Shown piece after piece: positions 56,890-64,000 of a stretch of 64,000 nucleotides of DNA (its first letter is position 1; every line of letters starts with the position of its first letter). Source of the DNA: Mytilus californianus (taxonomy: Eukaryota; Mollusca; Bivalvia; Mytilida; Mytilidae); the NCBI RefSeq assembly GCF_021869535.1, contig NW_026262690.1, forward strand, positions 13,693,501 to 13,757,500, written 5' to 3'. Below the pieces are notes generated by a model, which saw only the letters and a list, made by a program, of their open reading frames with translations, did not search any database and was not told the origin of the DNA. The translations under genes were made by a program, and so were the position numbers.

Positions 56890-57243
56890 TTAAAAGTATC
56901 GTGTTTAGAGATATGGACTATTTTATTTTTGGCAGTAATAGTGACATTTGTGTCTAGTCATCCTACACGCTCGTCGTTGAAAGAAACATCCGGACGAGGC
57001 CTTTCATCCAATAGTCAATCATCCGAACAGGCACTTTCACAAAGAAATGAAGTAGTTTTTTCAACAAAAGTGAAAAGATCTGTGTCTAGTAAATTACAAA
57101 CTACAAGATGTCTAGTGGACGAAACTTATAACGCTATATGTTACTTTTGTGGCAGATTTTATGACAGTATTGAGGTGTATGACCAGTGTTGTAAGGCCGA
57201 GGACGATGTTTTAGAGCAATTTTGTATACAAGTGTATAGCTGA
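56890..57243 (+). CDS. Secreted cysteine-rich prepropeptide, main exon (118 aa with exon 1 Met)
   Basis: After the acceptor at 56889 the frame reads LKVSCLEIWTILFLAVIVTF VSS; joined to M from exon 1 this is a typical signal peptide (hydrophobic core about residues 9-22, cleavage likely after VSS at 24). A serine-rich pro-region (25-60) leads to KVKR (61-64), a furin-type cleavage site. The mature peptide (about 65-118) has six cysteines at 75, 85, 88, 101, 102 and 113: C-x9-C-x2-C-x12-CC-x10-C, with a YDQCC centre. TGA is at 57241-57243. The layout (signal, pro-region, dibasic site, three disulfides) fits a neuropeptide or other secreted signalling or defence peptide. The C-x2-C...CC...C tail recalls Cys-rich C-termini of some molluscan neuropeptide precursors such as whitnin, but I cannot assign a family. 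Confidence 0.75.
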   Translation, partial: LKVSCLEIWTILFLAVIVTFVSSHPTRSSLKETSGRGLSSNSQSSEQALSQRNEVVFSTKVKRSVSSKLQTTRCLVDETYNAICYFCGRFYDSIEVYDQCCKAEDDVLEQFCIQVYS

Positions 57244-57516
57244 TGATAACAAAGGCACTGAATTAATACTTCAGAGAAAAAACATATCAGATTTAACCAA
57301 AGAGCTCGAATATTTCTCAAGAATCTCAAAGGAAATGCATGTCCATCCACGTTTGCGAAGATTTATTACACATTTTTATTTTGAATGAATGAAATGAATG
57401 TGTCGTGTCTATTATTGAATGAGTGGAAGAAACACGAGAATGGCTTTTTTGATTTTCAGGAACAACTTTATTTTATTGTTTTCAGAACTGTTATTTGAGA
57501 TTTGTATTTTTGTTGA

Positions 57517-57522
57517 AATAAA
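57517..57522 (+). terminator. Polyadenylation signal AATAAA
   Basis: AATAAA lies 274 bases after the stop of the secreted-peptide exon and is followed by a T/G-rich stretch (atatttttgtccag), the usual arrangement of an animal poly(A) site. Confidence 0.6.
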
Positions 57523-57829
57523 CTATATCCAATATTTTTGTCCAGATAAATGAAAACTACATTTTCGATACTTGTTTCTGTCAACCTATAAGTACAGAAT
57601 TAAGCATTTACAAAATATAAATAAGCATTAAATTTGGCTATGAACTTGCTTCAGTAACTGAGAATACTCTTAGATCGGTACTTTGTGGCTTTTGTCTCTT
57701 TGACAAATTGTCAGTTGTTTTATGCTTCGTGCCCATCTGATGAATCAAGCCAAATGATCTTAACAGTTTGTACTGTGCTGTCTCACCTTGTCCAATGTTA
57801 GGGTATGTTAACCTTGCTACAACCTTTAT
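57523..57829. other. 3' flank
   Basis: No gene was recognised; dispersed-repeat text begins within it. Confidence 0.4.
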
Positions 57830-58115
57830 GTACCTGTCCCAAGTTAGGAACCTGGTGTTATTCAGTGAATTTCGTTGGCTGTTGTCTGTCATATTTGTTT
57901 TTCGTTTTAAGCTTTAAGCATAAAATCAGACCGTTTGTTTTCTCTTCTTAATTGTTTCACATTTTGTCATGCCGGGGCCTTTAATAACTTACTATATAGT
58001 GTGAGTTTTGCTTGCTAGTGTTTAAGGCCATTTGGTGATCTATAAATGCAGTCTACATCTTTGTCCTCTGGTCACTGATGGATAGTTGCCTCATAAGCAA
58101 TCATACCACATCTTA
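57830..58115 (-). repeat. Abundant dispersed repeat, minus strand, diverged
   Basis: tgtacctgtcccaagttagg, ttgtcatgccggggcctttaa, gatggatagttgcctcataa and gcaatcataccacatctta follow the reverse order expected for the family. Confidence 0.75.
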
Positions 58116-58125
58116 TTATTTCTAA

Positions 58126-58694
58126 TCGGTGATGTTTGAGACATGTACGACAAATAATGTCTCATCTGTGGCGTTTGACACATGTACCTAAGATAGTGTC
58201 TCATCTGTTACGTTTGAGACATGTGCCACAAATAATGCCAACTAAGTGACGTTTGAGACATGTACCAAAAAAAATGTCTCCTCAATAACGTTTGAGGCAT
58301 GTACCACAAATAATGTCTCATCTGCGGCGTTTGATACATGTATACCAAAGATAGTGTCTCATCTGTCATGTTTAAGACATGTGCCACAAGTAAAGTCAAC
58401 TTAGTGACGTTTGAGACATGTGCCACAAATAATGCCAACTTAGTGACGTTTGAGGCATGTACCACAAAAAAAAATGTCTCCTCAATAACGTTTGAGGCAT
58501 GTACCACAAATAATGTCTCACCGGTGACCTTTTAGACATGTATCACAAATAATGTCTCATCGGTGACATTTGAGACATGTATCACAAATAATGTCTCATC
58601 GGTGACCTTTGAGACATGTACCACAAACAATGTGTCGTCGGTGATGTTTTAGACTTGTACCACAAATATTGTCTCAGCGATGATGTCTGAGACA
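58126..58694. repeat. 39-bp minisatellite, about 14 copies, diverged
   Basis: gacgtttgagacatgtacca, then caaataatgtctcatctgt, recurs every 39 bp. Copies vary by substitution and by 1-3-bp A-tract indels. Both-strand ORFs (58208-58507, 58338-58535) translate the repeat. Confidence 0.92.
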
Positions 58695-58699
58695 AACAC

Positions 58700-59785
58700 A
58701 TTTGGAAACCAATATCTAAAGGGGCATTAAATGTAAATGTCGAATTCATGTTCACCGGTTTGACCCAAATTCTCATACCTTATTTATAACATACTAAAAC
58801 GAATATCCAAATTACAAAAAGACCAAAAAGAAACAATTAACAATGCACGGGCTCTATAATGTATAAAAACATTCCGTACGTAATTTAGACCACACGTCAT
58901 CTAATTATCCATCGAGATGACCTCCGAAGATTTTTCTTGGTCTGTTTGATTTCATGTTATAGGTAAACAAAAATGTGTAAATCATCGTTATGCCTGTATA
59001 AGAGTGTTTTTTTTTTGTGGGCCGGATCAGTCAACAAAATGGTTATTCCTAGTGGTCCCCTTGTTTCACTTTAAATGTTACATTCTTTTCTTTTTAGTGA
59101 ATGAACAACAATGGTGAACACATGCGCACCCATCTCCTCTTAATGTCCAATTAAAAGATTGCATGCATGCGGATTCATATGAGTTGAATTACTGACTTGC
59201 AAGTCAATAATACACTAGATGTTTTTTAGCTTATTTTGGTGAAATTGAACCAAACTGACTGTTAATAGCGGAATATTATTTCTTTATTCCGCTTTTATAA
59301 ACGTTTGAAACAAAAACAATAACATTTTATTTTTGTCGACTTCGTAGCTAATGTCCCTTTAATAAACCAATCGTTCCAGAAGTGAAACAATCAAAAGAGA
59401 CAAAAAATAGAACAATACCAACCTATGAAACTTCAGCTCAGCAGGGGAAAGAGGGTCCTACATTTCAAAATTAATTTCTCATATTTTACTGTGTTTTGGA
59501 CTATAGTACACAATCGATGGTGAATATCATCAACAAAGTTATATCAAAGCCGTTTGCAAATTGAGCGGAAGGAACAAAAACATCATGACAACCGTTCTTC
59601 CGGCCATCCCCGAATCAAACGGAGTTATTCAAAGCAGTTAATATATCTAGTTGTTAAGTATAATCAACGTAACAATATGAAACAATAAAGTTAATGAAAT
59701 AATGTACCTTAGTGCAGTTAACTAGACGATTTATCATGGATTTTCATTGTTTGTATGAGTTGAAGCAATGAAAAAGGCTTGCTCA
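58700..59785. other. AT-rich intergenic
   Basis: No gene was recognised. The last bases, TTAAAACTT at 59786-59794, are the left target duplication of the next element. Confidence 0.45.
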
Positions 59786-59984
59786 TTAAAACTTGGCACT
59801 GACTACGGTTACATTGAAATGTAACAATAATAAAAAAGTTATTGTTACATTGGAGACTAGTTGCCGGAATGCACGGTTGGGTAAGGAACTGATTAATTAC
59901 GAATGTAACAATAATATAATGTCTACGGTTACGTTATATTAATTTTATGTTAGATTTATTAAACTTTAACCTTCTATATATAGA

Positions 59985-60066
59985 TATAGGAAGATGTGGT
60001 ATGAGTGCCAATGAGACAACTCTCCATCCAAGTAACAATTTATAAAAGTAAACCATTATAGGTCAA
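59985..60066 (+). repeat. Truncated abundant dispersed repeat inside the Mutator-like element
   Basis: ggaagatgtggtatgagtgc, caatgagacaactctccatc and aaaccattataggtca; nearly the same text as 47245-47320. It stops at a TA microsatellite. Confidence 0.8.
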
Positions 60067-60116
60067 TATATATATATATAGTTTTGTTGCTTAATTCTTC
60101 GACATGTACTTGATAA

Positions 60117-60120
60117 TAAT

Positions 60121-60173
<53 letters not shown>
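60117..60173. repeat. ATT microsatellite
   Basis: About 18 uninterrupted att units. Confidence 0.95.
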
Positions 60174-60176
<3 letters not shown>

Positions 60177-60224
60177 AATAGTGTTTAAATAGTTTTAAGT
60201 ATTAATTATCTTAATGTTCTTCAA

Positions 60225-60470
60225 AAGAAGGACAAAAGATACCAGAGGGACAGTCAAATTCATAGATCGAAAACAAACTGACAACGCCATGGCCAAAAAC
60301 AAAAAGACAAACAGACAAATAATAGTACAGATGACACAACATAGAAAACTAAAGACTAAGCAACACGAACCCCACCAAAAACTGGGGGTGATCTCAGGTG
60401 CTCCGGAAGGGTAAGCAGATCCTGCTCCACATGTGGCACCCGTCGTGTTGCTTATGTTACAAATCCGGTA
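60225..60470 (+). repeat. Dispersed repeat in the Mutator-like element
   Basis: agagggacagtcaaattcat, gacaacgccatggccaaaa, gacacaacatagaaaacta and cccgtcgtgttgcttatg are text I recall as a frequent mussel repeat. The reverse of its first half appears at 51795. The ORF at 60214-60414 is a translation of this repeat. Confidence 0.7.
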
Positions 60471-60603
60471 AATTGTCTAATTCGGTAGGTCACATTCGTG
60501 AAAAGGGAAGATACTACTACAGTTTAGTAGTGCCAAAGGCGAAAAATATAGTTCAATGGTTCGATGTTAAGAAAAATATTTTTCACCTGAAGCAAGGCAG
60601 ACA

Positions 60604-60792
60604 ATGAAAGTGTCTATAACTCCAAAAAGGGATATTGCAGAGTGGAATTGTAAAGAGAGCAAAACTGACTTGCACATTGCTGCATCACTCGTTTGTGATG
60701 GCTGCCTAAAGTGGTTTCACCAAAAAAGCGTCGGAAAGAAACATGCTCCCAAAACAACATACTGGATGTGTAGAAACTGCCATTGTAAATAA
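60604..60792 (+). pseudogene. PHD-finger fragment carried in the Mutator-like element
   Basis: A 62-codon frame ending at TAA contains LVCDGCLKWFHQKSVG and later YWMCRNCHCK. This fits the second half of a PHD zinc finger: C31-x2-C34-x4-H39-x2-[C]-x13-C56-x2-C59, with tryptophan 54 two residues before C56 as in PHD fingers. The ligand expected at 42 is serine, and the first cysteine pair is not seen, so zinc binding is probably lost. A preceding frame (60398-60607, RYYYSLVVPKAKNIVQWFDV) overlaps it by four bases and may be the other part of the same captured coding sequence after a frameshift. The source could be a host chromatin gene or a retroelement ORF, since some LINEs encode PHD fingers. 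Confidence 0.6.
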
Positions 60793-61050
60793 AAATTAAA
60801 AAAATTGTATGCAATATTGTAAAATTCAAATAAAAGTTTTCAAGTTTTATTTGAATACATATTACTAGTCCCAGCATACATTGAAGTGCTTTAACGTAAC
60901 AATTACACAACGTAACCGTAGACACAAATATTATTGTTACATTCGTAATTAATCGGTTCCTTACCCAACCCTGCATTCCGGCAATTAGTCTCCAATGTAA
61001 CAATAACTTTTTTATTATTGTTACATTTCAATGTAACCGTAGCCAGTGCC

Positions 61051-61800
61051 TTAAAACTTCGATTCGACTGTTATGAAAGGAAGTATGACTACCTCGTCCT
61101 TTTAATATCTAATTATATAATAGTTATTGAACTATTATGTTTATTTCATTGAGGAACCATGTTTTTTTTTAAATTCTCACAAATTCAAATTGTTCAAAGC
61201 AAACTCGGAGTTATTGTACGATGTCTATAGGAAAGAGTGAAGACCAGTCATAGTGATAACTATAAGTCACTACCATTCATTTAAATGCAATTTTTCAGTA
61301 TACATGGTATATGAATACAAAATAGAGTTTTCTATAATTTTATAATTCTTGTTGCTGAGTAGTTTGTCTCTATCAGCATCGGAAAGTACGACAAAACGAT
61401 CATTTGAATTGTCTGTAGCAGACGTGCCTTCCAGTTCAGCCATGTTCCAAACGTCTGAATCGTGATTGCGTTTTATTAAAGGGACATCAATCTAAACAGA
61501 AAAACCACGCCCCACTGGTCATTAACATATAATTACATTAGATGTATGTTTCATTATTATACGTTATTTTGATTGGCTAACAGCAATCTCGCGTCATTCT
61601 TCATTTCAAACTGAATTGCATGAATTGTAACATACATGATGACACACGTTTCCACAATAAAGTGCACAGGTAAATAAAAGAAAAACTTCCGCGCTTCATA
61701 CAAAATGTACTCCGGTCAACGCTTTTACATCCCAATGAATTTACAAAAAGGAGCATTCAATTCTTAAGTAAAATTCCGTTAACGACCGGTTTTCTGGTCC
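61051..61800. other. Intergenic
   Basis: 61067-61105 (gactgttatgaaaggaagta, tgactacctcgtccttttaa) is an isolated copy of the ~88-bp unit repeated at 62294-62515. No gene was recognised. Confidence 0.45.
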
Positions 61801-62197
61801 GTTTTTTTCTGCTAAAGACCGATGGAATTTTTTACTAAAGAATAAAGAATGTCATGTGGCCCCTTGTTATCCAATAAGAGAAGCTAATTCTTAACCGATA
61901 TGAAATAAATGTCATGTGGCCCCTTGTTATCCAATAAGAGAAGCTAATTCTTAACCGATATGAAATAAATGTCATGTGGCCCCTTGTTATCCAATAAGAG
62001 AAGCTAATTCTTAACCGATATGAAATAAATGTCATGTGGCCCCTTGTTATCCAATAAGAGAAGCTAATTCTTAACCGATATGAAATAAATTATTTCATAT
62101 TGGTTAAGAATTAGCTTCTCTTATTGGATAAAAAGGGCCACATGACATTCTTTATTCTTTAGTAAAAAATTCCATCGGTCTTTAACAGAAAAAAAAA
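61801..62197. repeat. Foldback element whose left arm contains four identical 60-bp units
   Basis: tgtcatgtggccccttgtta begins a 60-bp unit repeated four times without any difference from 61850 to 62089. The right arm (62090-62197) is the inverse of one unit plus the flanking tttttactaaagaataaag and gaccgatggaatt text. The whole can fold into a hairpin in which one of four units pairs. The identity of the four units implies very recent expansion or assembly collapse or duplication. Confidence 0.9.
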
Positions 62198-62293
62198 GGC
62201 TCAGTCATTATCGCTTTCTTAGTCAATACCACTGTCCTGTGATCAGTCCATATATCACGATAATGACCAGTTTTTCAATAACTATTATGTAAT

Positions 62294-62515
62294 TATTGTG
62301 AACTAGCTTAGCTTTCTGTTTAGGTGACAACTGTTATGAAAGAAAGTATGACTACCTCGTCCTTTTTATACCTAATGGAAATTATTGTGAACTAGCTTAG
62401 CTTTCTGTTTAGGTGACAACTGTTATGAAAGGAAGTATGACTACCTCGTCCTTTTTATATAACTAATGTAAATTATTGTGAACTAGCTTAGCTTTCTGTT
62501 TTGTTGACAGAGTAC
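62294..62515. repeat. ~88-bp tandem repeat, two and a half copies
   Basis: attattgtgaactagcttag then ctttctgtttaggtgacaac recurs at about 62294, 62382 and 62474; the third copy diverges after ctttctgttt. Confidence 0.88.
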
Positions 62516-62564
62516 TCTGCGAGCGAAATTTTTTTTATATTGTAATTGGTGAACACTGTAAAGT

Positions 62565-62880
62565 ATGATTGATTGATTTTTGTTTGCTTAACGTCCAGTG
62601 GCAAATATATAATGCAATGTGGGTCGACTGCAGGAACAAATGTTGTAGACTGGCAAAAAACAGGGTAATTTTGGGTAGGGACAAGGCCATGTTACTGTGA
62701 CAATTCTCGTAAGGATCCAACAAGAATTTTACCGAAGTTCTCTAACCTGCAAAGAGCATATATAGCCAATCTAATTCAATCAATCGATCAATCAAACTTT
62801 TTTTTTCAAGCCGGCATCTCACATGATAAATGTTCCTACACGAGGCATCGTATTATACCGTATCAATTCTGATTGGACGT
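62565..62880. repeat. Dispersed SINE-like repeat
   Basis: gattgattgatttttgtttg, cttaacgtccagtggcaaat and gacaaggccatgttactg are text I associate with a common mussel interspersed repeat. No tRNA head is visible in this copy. Confidence 0.5.
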
Positions 62881-63340
62881 GGCTGCTTATTTTCATATCC
62901 CCGGACACCCCTCTTTAACATTGGTTTTACTGCTGATAAGTCCAGGGTGGCCATATTTCTAAACCCTAGCCAATCCAAGGGGTCCATTGTAAAATAAATT
63001 CTGAGAAAAAAAGTATAAACTATCAATTAAAATATCACATCGAGACAAAAACCGTAAAAACAATATGCCAATCCAATTCTAAGATACATTTGTAACTTAA
63101 GCTATACGACACCCGTGCATGGGTGAATATACATGATACCATCTGTAAATAAACATAAAACGAGGTGTTATTAAGTATACATGAGACAATTGACCATACA
63201 GGACGATACTTAGGTTTCAGAGGTAATTATTTGACAATCTAAATAATCACTCGCCACCGGACAAACGCAATAAAGTCTCGTGGTCACAAGGCAACAATGA
63301 ACGAATGTGAAGTCCGCCATAACTAATAATAGAAAAACAA
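62881..63340. other. Intergenic
   Basis: No gene was recognised. Confidence 0.4.
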
Positions 63341-63349
63341 AATACTGAA

Positions 63350-63590
63350 CGGTTACCACGACTGGTAATTCCAGTACACCGAACGATAAGGGAGCTACCA
63401 TTTTTCCTGCCTTTTTTTTTTACTCAAAACTCCTGTCCTGCCTATTTATTTCAAATTTCATCATAGCCCCCCCCCCCCCCCCCCCCATAAAAATCAAATG
63501 GTAGCTCCCTAACCACGTCTGACAATTCCAGTATACCGAACGGTAACCACGACAGACTATTCTAGTATACCGAACGGTAACCACGACTGA
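63350..63590. repeat. ~33-bp minisatellite (ccgaacggtaaccacgac) split by a MITE
   Basis: Units contain gguaaccacgac-type text (ggtaaccacgac), a(a/t)ttc(c/t)agta(t/c)accgaacg. They lie at 63352-63389, 63510-63545, 63546-63578 and onward. The MITE at 63390-63509 interrupts the first unit. Confidence 0.85.
63390..63509. mobile_element. 120-bp MITE (gggagctaccattt) with TAA duplication
   Basis: The left end gggagctaccattt and right end aaatggtagctccc are perfect inverted repeats; TAA flanks both (63487+ side at 63510-63512, and 63387-63389). Adjacent minisatellite units (accgaacggtaaccacg) show the uninterrupted target, proving a single TAA before insertion. It carries a run of 20 C (63467-63486). 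A PIF/Harbinger-type origin is inferred from the 3-bp TAA duplication. Confidence 0.92.
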
Positions 63591-63774
63591 CAGTCACAAT
63601 GAGTCAATTGAATGTATGAACACTTGAATAACTGTGCAGCTATATGACCAAAATGGACTTAAAACAATAGCCATATACGTGGCTCTGAAGTTAACTTTGC
63701 TCGAGGGAAAGTTATCGAACCAAGAACTCCTAAAAGTCCATTTTGTAGTAAATATTGATATGATTTATATTCTA

Positions 63775-64000
63775 TAGGTGCCTGTCCCAAGTCAGGAGCC
63801 TGTATTTCAATAGTAACGGTAGTCGTTTGTTGATGTATATTATATTATATATTGTTTTCGTTTATTTTTTTGTACATTCATCAGGCAGTTCGTTTCGTCT
63901 TGAATTGTTTTACATTTGTCATTCGGGGCCTTTTATAGCTTAATGTGCGGTATGGGTTTTGCTCATTGTTGAAGGCCTTACAGTTGTTAACTTCTACGTC
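63775..64000 (-). repeat. Abundant dispersed repeat, minus strand, cut by the window end
   Basis: tgcctgtcccaagtcaggag, tcattcggggccttttatag, cttaatgtgcggtatggg and gctcattgttgaaggcctta are the family's reverse-complement signatures. Confidence 0.85.

Larger units (their letters stand above)
59795..61050 (+). mobile_element. 1,256-bp Mutator-like element with 9-bp target duplication
   Basis: The left end ggcactgactacggttacat continues tgaaatgtaacaataat. It is the reverse complement of the right end, attattgttacatttcaatg then taaccgtagccagtgcc; the inverted similarity extends about 140 bp (to gtaaccgtagac near 60910). TTAAAACTT flanks both sides (59786-59794 and 61051-61059). Nine-base duplications and long terminal inverted repeats are the mark of Mutator-like elements. 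The cargo includes dispersed repeats, an ATT microsatellite (60117-60173) and a PHD-finger fragment (60604-60792), so it resembles a gene-fragment-carrying Pack-MULE. Confidence 0.88.

Noticed and set aside
57638..57892. An 84-residue minus-strand protein
   Set aside because: Part of it overlaps dispersed-repeat text and it has no domain or splice context.
60214..60414. A 66-residue basic protein in the Mutator-like element
   Set aside because: The DNA is a dispersed repeat also seen in reverse at 51795-51900.
61835..62035. A repetitive 66-residue minus-strand ORF
   Set aside because: It translates the identical 60-bp units of the foldback element.

Overview
This is an AT-rich animal nuclear window with no bacterial operon structure. 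Spliceosomal introns, a tRNA-derived SINE, LINE remnants, many short inverted-repeat elements and long minisatellites point to a repeat-rich eukaryote. Several dispersed repeats match ones I recognise as very abundant in marine mussels (Mytilus-type bivalves): the 'gatgtggtatgattgccaatgagacaac' type, the 'tgattgattggtgtttaacgccac' type, the 'atgcccccgccgtagcgg...gggggcat' type and the 'gggagctaccattt' type. Assignment to a mytilid bivalve is inference from these repeats; the data here do not fix the species.

Only two convincing host genes are present. (1) 25508-26530 (+) encodes a 338-residue single-BIR protein with a perfect zinc-ligand spacing and an acidic tail; a splice acceptor lies just before its ATG. 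(2) 53054-57522 (+) reads as a complete two-exon gene for a small secreted cysteine-rich peptide: TATA box, an exon whose only coding triplet is ATG followed at once by GTGAGT, a 3.7-kb phase-0 intron, then an exon supplying signal peptide, pro-region, KVKR cleavage site, a six-cysteine mature peptide and a polyadenylation signal.

The rest is mobile and tandem DNA. 0-8 kb: several short arrays with ~160-bp units ending in hairpins, SINE pieces and an isolated terminal-exon candidate. 8.7-10 kb: small hairpin elements. 10-16 kb: reverse-transcriptase relics, a cluster of X-box-like palindromes and a 39-bp minisatellite. 16.1-22.7 kb: a 6.56-kb element with 77-bp perfect terminal inverted repeats, a 6-bp target duplication and a decayed integrase-like gene lacking its catalytic core. 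23-25 kb: a SINE with an 11-bp target duplication and a foldback. 28.5-31 kb: an inverted-repeat element split by ~160-bp arrays. 32.7-44.5 kb: three long minisatellites (39, 24 and 40 bp units), a 225-bp TAA-flanked MITE and a LINE relic. 45-52 kb: G-rich and short repeats. 58-64 kb: a 39-bp minisatellite, a 1,256-bp Mutator-like element with 9-bp target duplications carrying a PHD-finger fragment, a foldback built on four identical 60-bp units, and a 120-bp MITE inside a minisatellite.

The most unusual pattern is that at least six arrays with unrelated sequences share a unit length of about 155-163 bp. Several of them also carry a degenerate GAC/CGTC-type stretch and a terminal palindrome, an architecture recalling the pearl/Helitron-derived elements of bivalves. 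No CRISPR array, tRNA gene or rRNA gene is supported.
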